Below are positions 33,534-42,589 of a DNA stretch of 64,000 bases, one piece after another; position 1 is the first letter of the stretch; each line of letters starts with the position of its first letter. The DNA comes from Streptomyces sp. L-9-10. Its GTDB lineage: Bacteria; Actinomycetota; Actinomycetes; Streptomycetales; Streptomycetaceae. The notes under the pieces are model-generated. The model did no database searches. It was not told the origin of the DNA and was given only the letters and a program-made list of their open reading frames with translations. A program made the translations under genes and the position numbers. The DNA is taken from NCBI RefSeq assembly GCF_004151105.1, contig NZ_PHRF01000005.1, positions 204,026-268,025 on the forward strand, in the 5' to 3' direction.

Positions 33534-35270
33534 ATGACCCGCCTGTTCAACGCTCCCGCCGCCTTCGCCGACGAGGCGCTCGAAGGCTTCGTCGCGGCCC
33601 ACCGCCGCTGGGTGCGGCCCGTGTCCGGCGGGGTCGTGCGGAGCGCACCGGCCCCCCGGGGCCAGGTCGCCGTCGTGATCGGCGGCGGCTCGGGCCACTA
33701 CCCGGCCTTCTCCGGTCTGGTGGGCCCCGGGCTGGCGCACGGCGCCGCGGTCGGCAATGTCTTCGCCTCGCCCTCCGCCCGGCAGATACGAACCGTCGCG
33801 GAACACGCCCACACCGGGGGCGGCGTGCTGCTGATGTTCGGCAACTACGCGGGCGACGTGCTGCACTTCGGGCAGGCCGCCGGACAGCTGAACGCGGCGG
33901 GCGTCGAGACCCGCTGTGTCTCCGTCACCGACGACATCTCCAGCGCGGACCGGGCCGACCAGGACAAGCGGCGTGGCATCGCCGGTGACCTCCCGGTGTT
34001 CAAGGCAGCCGCCGCGGCGGCCGAACAGGGCCGCGATCTGGACGGGGTGGCCGCCGCCGCCCGGCACGCCAACGCCCGTACCCGCTCCTTCGGGATCGCC
34101 TTCAGCGGCTGTACGCTCCCCGGCGCCGAGCACCCCCTGTTCACGGTCGACGAGGGCAGGATGGCGGTCGGCCTCGGAATCCACGGTGAGCCGGGCATCG
34201 GCGAGCGCGCGGTGCCCAGCGCCGACGGCGCCGCCGAACTGCTGGTCTCCGAGCTGCTCGCCGAACTGCCCGACGGCGTCGCGGAACCACGCGGCGAGCG
34301 CGCGGCCGTCATCCTCAACGGGCTCGGCAGCGTCAAATACGAGGAACTCTTCGTCGTCTACCGGCGGGTGGCCCAGCTCCTGGCCGAGGCCGGTGTCGAG
34401 GTGGTCGACCCCGAGGTCGGCGAGCTGGTGACCAGCTTCGACATGGCGGGCGTCTCCCTCACCCTGTGCTGGCTCGACGGGGAACTCGAACCGCTGTGGA
34501 CGGCGGCCGCCGACACCCCGGCCTACCGCAAGGGCGAGGCCACCGCCCCCGCCGTCGGATCCGGTGAGGAGATACGGGAGACACGGACCGACGAGCCGGG
34601 CGGCACCGCGCCCGCCGCCACCGAGGCGTCCCGCACCGCCGCGGCCACAGCCGTCGCCGCGCTGCGGGCCATCAGGGACACGGTGGACACGCACGCCGGG
34701 GAACTGGGCCGGATCGACGCCGTCGCGGGCGACGGTGACCACGGCATCGGCATGCGCCGGGGCTCCGACGCCGCCCACGCCGCGGCCGTCCGCGCGGCCG
34801 AGGCGGGCGCGGGCGCGGGTACGGCGGTCGGCGCCGCCGCCGACGCCTGGGCGGACAGGGCCGGTGGCACCTCCGGCGCCCTGTGGGGCGTACTGCTCCA
34901 CGCGGTCGGCGCCGCGCTGGGCGACACCGGAGCGCCCACAGCCGGGACCGTCGCCGGCGGTGTGTCCGAGGCATCCGCCGCGGTACGCCGGCTCGGCGGC
35001 GCCGAAGTCGGCGACAAGACGATGGTCGACGTCCTCGTACCGTTCGCCGACACCCTCGCCGCGGCCGTCGCCGACGGCGCCGCGCTCACCGCCGCCTGGG
35101 ACCGGGCCGCGACCGCCGCCGAAGAGGCGGCGAAGGCCACGGCCGGCCTCGTCCCCCGTGTCGGACGGGCCAGGCCGCACGCCGAACGGTCCCTCGGGAC
35201 GCCCGACGCCGGCGCCCACTCCCTCGCCCTGATCGTCCGCGCCGTGCACGGCGTGCTCGCCGCGCACTGA
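33534..35270 (+). CDS. DhaK-DhaL fusion kinase, probable L-erythrulose kinase
   Basis: A 578-residue ATP-dependent ketose kinase of the dihydroxyacetone kinase family. The DhaK half (1-335) has [12 protein letters not shown] near 45 and His217 in GIHGEPG, which binds the keto substrate covalently as hemiaminal. The DhaL half (~365-578) has the Mg-ATP motif GDGDHG at 399-404. A 30-residue charged linker joins them. It starts 2 bases after the MFS stop. Single-chain DhaKL enzymes act on dihydroxyacetone or erythrulose; flanking RpiB-like and TIM-like isomerases fit L-erythrulose kinase (LerK), giving L-erythrulose 1-phosphate. Confidence 0.85.
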   Translation: MTRLFNAPAAFADEALEGFVAAHRRWVRPVSGGVVRSAPAPRGQVAVVIGGGSGHYPAFSGLVGPGLAHGAAVGNVFASPSARQIRTVAEHAHTGGGVLLMFGNYAGDVLHFGQAAGQLNAAGVETRCVSVTDDISSADRADQDKRRGIAGDLPVFKAAAAAAEQGRDLDGVAAAARHANARTRSFGIAFSGCTLPGAEHPLFTVDEGRMAVGLGIHGEPGIGERAVPSADGAAELLVSELLAELPDGVAEPRGERAAVILNGLGSVKYEELFVVYRRVAQLLAEAGVEVVDPEVGELVTSFDMAGVSLTLCWLDGELEPLWTAAADTPAYRKGEATAPAVGSGEEIRETRTDEPGGTAPAATEASRTAAATAVAALRAIRDTVDTHAGELGRIDAVAGDGDHGIGMRRGSDAAHAAAVRAAEAGAGAGTAVGAAADAWADRAGGTSGALWGVLLHAVGAALGDTGAPTAGTVAGGVSEASAAVRRLGGAEVGDKTMVDVLVPFADTLAAAVADGAALTAAWDRAATAAEEAAKATAGLVPRVGRARPHAERSLGTPDAGAHSLALIVRAVHGVLAAH

Positions 35271-35298
35271 CCACCACCCCAACGAGGAGCAACACCCC

Positions 35299-35799
35299 AT
35301 GAGCGACAAGCTGCGGATCGTCGTCGGCTCGGACGACGCCGGCTTCGACTACAAGGAAACACTGAAGGAGGACCTCCGGCGGAGCGCTCTGGTCGCCACT
35401 GTCACCGATGTCGGTGTGGACGCCGACGGGCACACCGCGTACCCGACGATCGCCATCGCCGCCGCCGAGATGGTCGCGCGCGGCGAGGCCGACCGCGCGC
35501 TGCTCGTCTGCGGCACCGGCCTCGGGGTGGCGATCGCCGCCAACAAGGTCAGGGGCATCCGGGCCGTCACCGCCCACGACTCCTTCTCCGTCGAGCGCGC
35601 GGTCCTCTCCAACAACGCGCAGGTCCTCACCTTCGGCCAGCGCGTCGTCGGTCTGGAGCTGGCGCGCAGGCTGGCCGGTGAGTGGCTGGCGTACCGCTTC
35701 GACGAGTCCTCCGCCTCCGCCGCCAAGGTCCAGCTGATGAACGACTACGAGACCGATGACGGGACCGACGGCACGACCGACGAGGAAGCCGCCGCCTGA
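35299..35799 (+). CDS. RpiB/LacAB-family sugar-phosphate isomerase (DerI/EryI-like)
   Basis: A 166-residue isomerase with the RpiB signature [19 protein letters not shown] near 73-91, including the catalytic Cys, and [20 protein letters not shown] continuation. Start ATG after GAGGAG. Next to a TIM-like isomerase and a DhaKL kinase, it most likely converts D-erythrulose 4-phosphate to D-erythrose 4-phosphate (DerI/EryI role) rather than acting on ribose 5-phosphate. It overlaps the next gene by TGATG. The acidic Thr/Asp tail after residue 150 is unusual but short. Confidence 0.85.
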   Translation: MSDKLRIVVGSDDAGFDYKETLKEDLRRSALVATVTDVGVDADGHTAYPTIAIAAAEMVARGEADRALLVCGTGLGVAIAANKVRGIRAVTAHDSFSVERAVLSNNAQVLTFGQRVVGLELARRLAGEWLAYRFDESSASAAKVQLMNDYETDDGTDGTTDEEAAA

Positions 35800-36584
35800 T
35801 GTCCGCCCCCACCCTTCTCGGGGTGAGTCTGAAGATGTACTTCGGACATCACGAAACCCTCAACTGGGCCCGCCGTATCGGCGACCTCGCCGCCCGGCAC
35901 CCGGCCGTCACCGGGGGCCGCACCGAGGTGTTCGTCCTGCCGGCCTTCCCGGCGATCGTCCCGCTCCGTTCCCTGCTCGCCGGTACGGGCGTCCGCGTCG
36001 GCGCGCAGGATCTCGCCACCCACGACCGGGGCCCCTTCACCGGCGAGGTCTCCGGCCCGTACCTCAAGGAGATCGGCTGCTCCTACGCGGAGGTCGGCCA
36101 CGCCGAGCGCCGCCGGTTCTTCGGCGAGGACGACACCGTCGTCGCGGCCAAGACCGCCGCCGCCCTGCGCAACCGCCTCACCCCCGTACTCTGCGTCGGT
36201 GAACCGGACCCGGCCGGACCCGCCGAGGCGGCCGACCGTACCGTCGCCGAGCTGGCACGGATCCTGGCCACCGCCCAGCACGGCGGCGCTCACGGCGGCG
36301 GCATCGTCGTCGCCTACGAACCGCAGTGGGCGATCGGCGCACCGGAGCCCGCCTCGCCGGAACACATCACCACCGTCTGCGCCGCCCTGACCTCCTGGCT
36401 GGCGGCGCGCCCCGGCCGCTCCGGCAGCCGGGTGATCTACGGCGGAAGCGCAGGACCCGGACTCCTCGGCCGCCTCGGAGAAGGCGTCGACGGACTGTTC
36501 CTCGGGCGTTTCGCCCACGATCCGGACGCCGTCGAGCGGATCCTCGACGAGATGAACGACCGCACCGCGAAGGCGGGAATCTGA
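35799..36584 (+). CDS. Triosephosphate-isomerase-like tetrulose-phosphate isomerase (LerI/EryH-like)
   Basis: A 261-residue TIM paralogue. Catalytic residues are kept: Lys in GVSLKMYFG near 13 (where true TIM has NWKMN), His in VGHAERR near 102 and Glu in YEPQWAIG near 175; the phosphate loop is YGGSAGP near 214. The SLKMYFG form is typical of the erythrulose-phosphate branch. It would convert L-erythrulose 1-phosphate to D-erythrulose 4-phosphate. TGATG overlaps at both ends tie it to its neighbours. Confidence 0.85.
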   Translation: MSAPTLLGVSLKMYFGHHETLNWARRIGDLAARHPAVTGGRTEVFVLPAFPAIVPLRSLLAGTGVRVGAQDLATHDRGPFTGEVSGPYLKEIGCSYAEVGHAERRRFFGEDDTVVAAKTAAALRNRLTPVLCVGEPDPAGPAEAADRTVAELARILATAQHGGAHGGGIVVAYEPQWAIGAPEPASPEHITTVCAALTSWLAARPGRSGSRVIYGGSAGPGLLGRLGEGVDGLFLGRFAHDPDAVERILDEMNDRTAKAGI

Positions 36585-37384
36585 TGGCGTACGGACTCAG
36601 CACCTACGCGTACTTCTGGCGCATCTCGTCCCGCGCGCCGAAGCCCCTCACCGTCGAGCGCATGCTCGTCAACACCCGTGAACTGGGCGGCGAGGTCTTC
36701 CAGATCTGCGACTACCCGCTGATCGAGACCTTCGACGACGCCCGCCTCGCGGACATCCGCGGCACCGCCGAGGACCTGGGCATCACCCTGGAACTCGGCA
36801 CCCGCGGCATCGGACGGGACCATCTCGCGCGCTATCTGCGACTGGCGGACACGCTGGACGTCACGCTCGTCCGCTCGATGATGAACACCGCCGGTCACCG
36901 GCCCGGCACCGACGAGGCGACCGCGCTGCTGCGCGCGAGCGTCCCCGCCTACGCGGACCAGGGCGTCACACTCGGCCTGGAGACCTACGAGCAGGTCTCC
37001 ACCGACGATCTCCTCACCGTCGTCCGCGCGGTCGACGACCCCCACCTCGGGGTGGTGCTCGATCCGGGCAACTGCGTGGCACGGCTGGAACGCCCCCGGG
37101 ACGTCGTCGAGGCGACGGCTCCCCATGTCGTCAACATCCATGTCAAGGACTTCGCCTTCACCCGGCGGGACGGCTGGGTCGGCTTCACCTACGCGGGCTG
37201 CCCGCTGGGCGAGGGGCAGCTCGACTACGCCCATATGACCGCGACCGTACAGCCGGATCAGCGGGGGATCAACCAGATCGTGGAGCACTGGCTTCCGTGG
37301 CAGGACGACGGATTCGAGACCACTGCCGGGATCGAGGACCAGTGGACCCGGCACTGCATCAGCACACTTCGGAGGAGCGAGTAA
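36584..37384 (+). CDS. Xylose-isomerase-like TIM-barrel protein, candidate 3-oxo-isoapionate decarboxylase
   Basis: A 266-residue AP_endonuc_2/sugar phosphate isomerase-epimerase family member. Likely divalent-metal ligands are the Glu in LGLETYEQ near 127, Asp in VVLDPGN near 158, His in NIHVKDFAF near 184 and a C-terminal Glu near 211. The family covers isomerases, epimerases and the decarboxylase OiaC. Since the operon also holds an ApnO-like enzyme and an L-erythrulose-type kinase, decarboxylation of 3-oxo-isoapionate to L-erythrulose is the best-fitting role. A 2-oxo-tetronate isomerase role is the main alternative. It is coupled by TGATG to the TIM-like gene and TAATG to the next. Confidence 0.75.
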   Translation: MAYGLSTYAYFWRISSRAPKPLTVERMLVNTRELGGEVFQICDYPLIETFDDARLADIRGTAEDLGITLELGTRGIGRDHLARYLRLADTLDVTLVRSMMNTAGHRPGTDEATALLRASVPAYADQGVTLGLETYEQVSTDDLLTVVRAVDDPHLGVVLDPGNCVARLERPRDVVEATAPHVVNIHVKDFAFTRRDGWVGFTYAGCPLGEGQLDYAHMTATVQPDQRGINQIVEHWLPWQDDGFETTAGIEDQWTRHCISTLRRSE

Positions 37385-38241
37385 TGGCCATCGAGAACAA
37401 GACCGTCGCCGTCATCGGTGCCGCCGGAAAGATGGGCCGGCGCGTCTCCGACAACCTCGTCAAGAGCGACTTCCAGGTGCTCTTCGCCGAGAACTCGCCC
37501 CAGGGCCAGGAGCTGATCCGCGGCCTCGGCCGCGAACTGACCGGCTCCGCCGAGGCGGCGGCGCGGGCGGACGTGGTCATCCTGGCCGTGCCGGACGTCG
37601 TACTGGGCGTCGTCTCCGGGCAGCTGGTGCCGGAGATGAAGCCCGGCTCCGTGCTGCTCACGCTCGACCCGGCCGCGGCCTACGCGGGTCTGCTGACCCG
37701 CCGCGACGACGTGCACAACGCCGTCGCCCACCCCTGCCACCCCTCCGTCTTCCTGGAACGCACCACCAAGGAGGAGTACGCGGACACCTTCGGCGGCATC
37801 GCCGCGCCGCAGGAGGTCGTCGCTTCCTTCGAGGGCCCCGACCCGTCCGTCCAGGAGCTGGCCGAGTCCGTGATCCGCACCATGTACGCGCCGGTCGTGG
37901 ACGTGCACTGGGTGACGGTCAAGCAGCTCGCCGTCCTGGAACCGACCCTGGTCGAGACCATCGCCTGCATGGTCGGCGCGCTGCTCACCGAGGCGCTGCA
38001 CGAGACCGTCCACACCGTCGGTGTGCCCGAGAAGGCCGCCCGCGCGATGCTCCTCGGCCACACCCAGGTGGCGCTGGCCAACACCCTCAAGGGCGACAAC
38101 CCGTTCTCCGACGCCTGTCTGATCGCCATGGACTACGGCCGTGAGTCGATCGTCAAGGACGACTGGAAGAAGGTCTTCGAGGACGACGAGCTGGACAAGG
38201 TCATCACGCGCATGCTGCGGATCAAGGAGATCAGGCGCTGA
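37384..38241 (+). CDS. NAD-dependent oxidoreductase with PGDH_C-type domain, candidate D-apionate oxidoisomerase
   Basis: A 285-residue protein with an N-terminal Rossmann fold (VAVIGAAGKMGRRV at 9-22) and an all-helical C-terminal part like the phosphogluconate dehydrogenase C-terminal family. HPCHPSVFLE near 117 and TVKQLAVLEPTLVE near 178 carry the conserved His and Lys. This domain pair is that of D-apionate oxidoisomerase (ApnO), which yields 3-oxo-isoapionate. GGAGGAG precedes the ATG; the start overlaps the previous stop. It is the last gene before a strong terminator. Confidence 0.75.
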   Translation: MAIENKTVAVIGAAGKMGRRVSDNLVKSDFQVLFAENSPQGQELIRGLGRELTGSAEAAARADVVILAVPDVVLGVVSGQLVPEMKPGSVLLTLDPAAAYAGLLTRRDDVHNAVAHPCHPSVFLERTTKEEYADTFGGIAAPQEVVASFEGPDPSVQELAESVIRTMYAPVVDVHWVTVKQLAVLEPTLVETIACMVGALLTEALHETVHTVGVPEKAARAMLLGHTQVALANTLKGDNPFSDACLIAMDYGRESIVKDDWKKVFEDDELDKVITRMLRIKEIRR

Positions 38242-38270
38242 CCGCGCCCGTCACCGGTCGCCCGGTCCCG

Positions 38271-38300
38271 CGGCCTCCCCGGTGCGCGCCGGGGAGGCCG
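38271..38300. terminator. Bidirectional terminator between apionate-type operon and FAD/Fe-S dehydrogenase
   Basis: A perfect 12-bp stem (CGGCCTCCCCGG / CCGGGGAGGCCG) with a 6-base TGCGCG loop lies between convergent genes, 29 bases past the oxidoreductase stop and 23 before the dehydrogenase stop. Confidence 0.85.
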
Positions 38301-38323
38301 TCGGTGCGTACCGTCCTCCGGGT

Positions 38324-41296
38324 TCAGCGCCCGGAGGACGAGGACGGACCGGGGAGTGCCACCGCCTCCCGCAGCAGCTGGACGGGGTGCCACGCGTCGC
38401 GGCGCGTGCCGTGGAAGATCTGCTGACGGCAGGAGACCCCGGTCGCCACCACCACGGTCTCCGGCGGCTCCGCCTCGACAGCGGGGAAGAGCCGGTCCTG
38501 ACCGACGGTCATGGACACCTCGTAGTGCTCGGACTCGAAGCCGAAGGACCCCGCCATCCCACAGCAGCCGGCGTCCAGTTCGGACACCCGCACCCCCGGG
38601 ATACGGTTCAGCAGATCCATCGTCGCGGCGGTGCCGACCTCCGCCTTCTGGTGGCAGTGCCCGTGGTAGAGCAGCCGGCGTCCGGCGAGCCAGGAGTCCT
38701 CGCGCAGCCGCAGCCGGCCGTCGTCGACCGCCTCGACCAGCAGCTCCTCCACCTGGCGCACCCGCCCCGAGACGTCCTTGACGGCCGAGTCGTTCGGCAG
38801 CAGCGCCTTGTGCTCGTCGCGCAGCGTCATCAGACAGGACGGCTCGCAGCCCACGATCGGTGAGCCGGGCTCCGTCGTCTCGGTGAGCAGATGGGCGAGT
38901 GCGAACGCCTTGTCCTTGGCGTCGTCGACCAGCCCCTTGGAGAGACTGGACCGGCCGCAGCAGCCCCGGCTCTCCAGCCGGACCTGCCAGCCCGCCAGTT
39001 CCAGCAGCTCGATCGCGGAGCGGCCGATGTCCGGCTCGGTGAAGGTGGTGAAGGAGTCGGCGAGGAACGTGAGTGTTCCCTGCGTGGCCGCGGGACGGCC
39101 CGACGCCGCGGCGCCGCGCGCGTGCTTACGGAACCAGCTCACCAGATTGCGCCGTACGAACACCGGCAACGGTCGCTCCGAGGCGATGCCCAGCCAGCGG
39201 TCGAGCAGCCGCCGCAGCGGACGCAGCCGTCCCGGCAGGTTGGACAGCGGCGCCGCCACGGAACCGAGCCGGTTCAGCAGCCGGATCGAGCCGAAGATCC
39301 GTGACCGCAGCGGCACCCCGTGCAGATCGTGATGGTGCGACAGCGACTCGGCCTTGAGGGTCGCCATGTCGACACCGAGCGGGCACTCGCTCTTGCACGC
39401 CTTGCACATGAGGCACAGATCAAGGATCTCGTGCAGCCGCTCGTCCCCGAGCGCCGTGCGGGGATCGGGTTCGGAGAGCGCTTTGACCAGGGCGTTGGCC
39501 CGGCCGCGGGTGGAGTCCTCCTCGTTGCGGGTGGCCATGTACGAGGGGCACATGGCGCCCGAACCGCTCTTGCGGCACAGCCCGATGTTCATGCACCGGT
39601 CCGCCGCGCCCCGCATCCCGCCCACCACCTCGAACGAGAGGCGGGTCCGCAGCGGCTCCGCGGGAGGCAGCGCCCGGTCACGGAGGTTGTCCGTCATCGA
39701 GGGCGCGTCCACGATCTTGCCCGGATTCATCCGGTTGTCCGGGTCGAAGACCTGCTTGACCTGGCGCATCGCCTCGTACAGGTGCTCGCCGAAGATCTCC
39801 CGGTTGAACTCGCTCCTGGCCAGACCGTCGCCGTGCTCACTGGAGTTGACGCCGCCGTACTCCGTGACCAGGTCCTTGATCTCCACCGCCACCGCGCGCA
39901 TGGTGTCGACCTGTCCCGGGTCGGTCAGGTCCACGAACGGCCGGATGTGCAGACAGCCGACCGAGCAGTGGCCGTAGAAGCCGGCCTCCAGCCCGTGCCG
40001 GTCCAGCACCTCCTTGAAACGCTTCGTGTACTGGGGGAGATGGACCGGATCGACGGCCGTGTCCTCCACGAAGGCCAGCGGCCGGCGAGTGCCCTCGCCC
40101 GCCGCCATCAGCAGACCGAGACTGGACTTGCGGACCTTCAGCAGGGAGGACTGCTGGTCCGGGGTGATGGCCTGGAGGGTGTGATAGCCGTGGCCGTGCC
40201 GGGCCCAGAGCGTGGTCAGCCGCTCCATGCCGGCGAGCAGTTCCCGCTTGTCGTCCCCGGTGAAGCTGACGAAGAGCAGCGCGTCGGGGTCGCCTTCGAG
40301 GATGGTGCTCAACGAGGCGTACTCGATCTTCTGCCGGGACAGGTCCAGGATCGTACGGTCCATCAGTTCCACCGCGGCCGGGTCGCAGGCCAGGGCGTCC
40401 TCGGTGGCCTCGATGGCCGCGGCCGTGCTGGTGAAGTGGCCGACGGCGATCATGGTGTGGCGCGGTTTGGGCACGAGATCGACCAGCGCCTCCGTGGCGA
40501 TGACGAGCGTGCCTTCCGAGCCGACGACGAACTTGGCCAGGTCGAACGGGGTGTCCGGGCGCGCCATCCGGTCCAGCCGGTAGCCGCACGCCCGGCGCCA
40601 GAACTCCGGGAATCCCTCGGCGATGGCCTCGGAGTTGGCGCGTACGATCTGCGGCAGCCTCTTGTAGAGGCTGCCCTCCAGGGTGGGCTGCGCGGCCCGG
40701 CGGGCGCGCTCCACCTCGTCGACCGGCGCCAGCAGCGCCCGGCTCGCGTCGGAGAGGACGACGTCGAGTTCCCGGACATGATCGATGGTCATGCCGTAGC
40801 GCAGCGAGCCGCTGCCCGCCGAGTTGTTGCCGATCATCCCCCCGACCGTGGCCCGGTTGCTGGTGGAGGTGTCGGGACCGAACATCAGACCCAGCGGCGC
40901 CGCCGCTCTGTTCAGCTGGTCCTGGACGACCCCGGTCTGGACGAGCGCCGTGCGGCGGCCGTCGTCGATCTCCAGGATGCGGTTCATGTACCGCGACAGA
41001 TCCAGGACAAGACCCGGTCCCACGGTCTGGCCGGCCAGACTGGTGCCGGCTCCGCGTGGCACCAGCGGGATGCCGTACTCCGCGGCCGCCGCCACCGCCG
41101 CCCGTACATCGTCGGCGTGGCGCGGGAAGACCACACCCACCGGGGTGATCGCGTACATGCTCGCGTCCCGCGAGAACAGATGCCGGGTGTAGTCGTCGAA
41201 CCCCACATCACCGTCGAGCTCCCGCCGGAGACGGTGTGCCAGATCCTCTGCCGCCGCACCGCCGATCGCGGGGGCGTCCGAGCTGATCGTTGTCAT
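38324..41296 (-). CDS. FAD-linked oxidase / Fe-S fusion, glycolate- or D-lactate-type dehydrogenase (YdiJ-like)
   Basis: A 990-residue fusion. The N-terminal FAD_binding_4 domain has PRGAGTSLAGQTVGPG near 80-95, followed by the FAD-oxidase C-domain to about 490. Two [4Fe-4S] ferredoxin motifs follow near 560-650, the second a classic CLMCKACKSECP. The C-terminal half has two CCG motifs (GCCGRS and GCCGMAG) that usually bind another Fe-S centre. It oxidises a D-2-hydroxy acid (glycolate, D-lactate or D-2-hydroxyglutarate) and passes electrons to quinone. ATG 41296 has GGAG upstream; ATG 41311 is also in frame. The neighbouring glyoxylate-type aminotransferase favours glycolate. Confidence 0.88.
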   Translation of the reverse strand: MTTISSDAPAIGGAAAEDLAHRLRRELDGDVGFDDYTRHLFSRDASMYAITPVGVVFPRHADDVRAAVAAAAEYGIPLVPRGAGTSLAGQTVGPGLVLDLSRYMNRILEIDDGRRTALVQTGVVQDQLNRAAAPLGLMFGPDTSTSNRATVGGMIGNNSAGSGSLRYGMTIDHVRELDVVLSDASRALLAPVDEVERARRAAQPTLEGSLYKRLPQIVRANSEAIAEGFPEFWRRACGYRLDRMARPDTPFDLAKFVVGSEGTLVIATEALVDLVPKPRHTMIAVGHFTSTAAAIEATEDALACDPAAVELMDRTILDLSRQKIEYASLSTILEGDPDALLFVSFTGDDKRELLAGMERLTTLWARHGHGYHTLQAITPDQQSSLLKVRKSSLGLLMAAGEGTRRPLAFVEDTAVDPVHLPQYTKRFKEVLDRHGLEAGFYGHCSVGCLHIRPFVDLTDPGQVDTMRAVAVEIKDLVTEYGGVNSSEHGDGLARSEFNREIFGEHLYEAMRQVKQVFDPDNRMNPGKIVDAPSMTDNLRDRALPPAEPLRTRLSFEVVGGMRGAADRCMNIGLCRKSGSGAMCPSYMATRNEEDSTRGRANALVKALSEPDPRTALGDERLHEILDLCLMCKACKSECPLGVDMATLKAESLSHHHDLHGVPLRSRIFGSIRLLNRLGSVAAPLSNLPGRLRPLRRLLDRWLGIASERPLPVFVRRNLVSWFRKHARGAAASGRPAATQGTLTFLADSFTTFTEPDIGRSAIELLELAGWQVRLESRGCCGRSSLSKGLVDDAKDKAFALAHLLTETTEPGSPIVGCEPSCLMTLRDEHKALLPNDSAVKDVSGRVRQVEELLVEAVDDGRLRLREDSWLAGRRLLYHGHCHQKAEVGTAATMDLLNRIPGVRVSELDAGCCGMAGSFGFESEHYEVSMTVGQDRLFPAVEAEPPETVVVATGVSCRQQIFHGTRRDAWHPVQLLREAVALPGPSSSSGR

Positions 41297-41324
41297 GTTC
41301 ACTCGCTCCATAGGGTTCGGACCG

Positions 41325-42491
41325 TCACCGGGAACGCAGCACGTCGAGGGCGTCCCCCAGACCGCGCCGGTCGATGGGCACGCCGGCGAGTTCGAGGCCC
41401 ATCTGCACCCCGGCGAGCGTCCCGGCCAGGGTGAGGTCGTTGAAGTGGCCCAGGTGCCCGATCCGGAAGACCCGGCCGCTGAGCTTGCCGAGGCCCGCGC
41501 CGAGGGACATGTCGAACCGGTCGAGGATGATCTCGCGCACCTTGTCGGCGTCCTGGCCGGCGGGCATCAGCACCGCCGTCAGCGAGCCCGAGTGCTCGCG
41601 TTCGTCGGCGCAGAGCACCTCGAGTCCCCAGCCCCGGACGGCGGCGCGGGTCGCCGCGGCGTGCCGGGCATGCCGGGCGTAGACCGCGTCCAGCCCCTCG
41701 TCGTCGAGCATGCGAAGGGCTTCCTCCAGGGCGTAGAGGAGGTTCGTCGCCGGGGTGTACGGGAAGAAGCCGCGCCGGTTGGCCTCGATGACGGGCTGCC
41801 AGTCCCAGAAGGATCTGGTCAGCCGGGCGGTGCGCGAGGCGGCGAGTGCCTTGTCGCTGACGGCGTTGAAGCTGAGGCCCGGGGGCAGCATGAGCCCCTT
41901 CTGCGATCCCGCCACCGTGACATCGACGCCCCATTCGTCGTGGCGGTAGTCGATCGAGCCGAGGGAGGAGATCGTGTCGACGAGCAGCAGCGCCGGATGC
42001 CCCGAGGCGTCGATCGCCCGCCGGATCTCGGCGATACGGCTGGTCACACCGGTGGAGGTCTCGTTGTGGACGACGCAGACGGCCTTGATCGAGTGCGCGT
42101 GGTCGGCCGCCAGCCGCTGGGCCACGACCTCGGGGTCGGTGCCGTGGCGCCAGTCCCCGGGCACGAAATCCACCTCAAGACCGAGGCTCAGGGCCATGTC
42201 CTGCCACAGCGTGGCGAAGTGGCCGGTCTCGGAACAGAGCACCCGGTCGCCCGGACTCAGGGTGTTGACCAGCGCGGCTTCCCAGGCGCCGGTGCCGGAG
42301 GCGGGATAGATCACCACCGGGCCCGCGGTGCCGAACACCGGCTTGATCGCGTCGAGCAGACGCAGGGTCAGGGCGGAGAACTCGGGACCGCGGTGATCGA
42401 TCGTGGGCGCCGACATGGCGCGGAGCACCTGGTCGGGGACGTTCGTCGGGCCCGGGATCTGGAGGAAGTGGCGGCCGGTACGGGAGGTCAT
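41325..42491 (-). CDS. Class V aminotransferase, serine/alanine-glyoxylate type
   Basis: A 388-residue PLP enzyme. It shows IPGPTNVPDQVLRAM at the start (typical of AGT/SGAT), PASGTGAWEAAL near 62, DTISSLGSIDYRHDEWGVD near 163 with the PLP Asp, and the Schiff-base Lys in AGSQKGLMLPPG near 190. It converts glyoxylate to glycine with Ser or Ala as donor. ATG 42491 follows GGGAG; longer starts lack a site. It diverges from the IclR gene and lies 28 bases upstream of the FAD/Fe-S dehydrogenase, so the two likely form an operon: glycolate to glyoxylate to glycine. Confidence 0.88.
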   Translation of the reverse strand: MTSRTGRHFLQIPGPTNVPDQVLRAMSAPTIDHRGPEFSALTLRLLDAIKPVFGTAGPVVIYPASGTGAWEAALVNTLSPGDRVLCSETGHFATLWQDMALSLGLEVDFVPGDWRHGTDPEVVAQRLAADHAHSIKAVCVVHNETSTGVTSRIAEIRRAIDASGHPALLLVDTISSLGSIDYRHDEWGVDVTVAGSQKGLMLPPGLSFNAVSDKALAASRTARLTRSFWDWQPVIEANRRGFFPYTPATNLLYALEEALRMLDDEGLDAVYARHARHAAATRAAVRGWGLEVLCADEREHSGSLTAVLMPAGQDADKVREIILDRFDMSLGAGLGKLSGRVFRIGHLGHFNDLTLAGTLAGVQMGLELAGVPIDRRGLGDALDVLRSR

Positions 42492-42515
42492 GCGAACGGC
42501 TCCCTTCAAGGGTTG

Positions 42516-42530
42516 TGCCGTATGGCGGCA
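42516..42530. promoter_or_regulatory. Candidate IclR operator upstream of aminotransferase
   Basis: A perfect 15-base inverted repeat TGCCG-TATGG-CGGCA in the 98-bp gap between the aminotransferase and IclR genes. Its centre CCGTATNGCGG matches one of the palindromes upstream of the permease gene (43420-43434), suggesting the same regulator binds both. Confidence 0.7.
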
Positions 42531-42589
42531 CGGCGTATCGTGTGATGGCACGGCGGAGCATAGGGTTCGGTTGTGGAGGGAGTCAATGG

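Noticed and set aside
35799..36584. Glycolytic triosephosphate isomerase
   Set aside because: Contains SLKMYFG in place of NWKMN and sits with RpiB-like and DhaKL genes, as in tetrulose-phosphate pathways.
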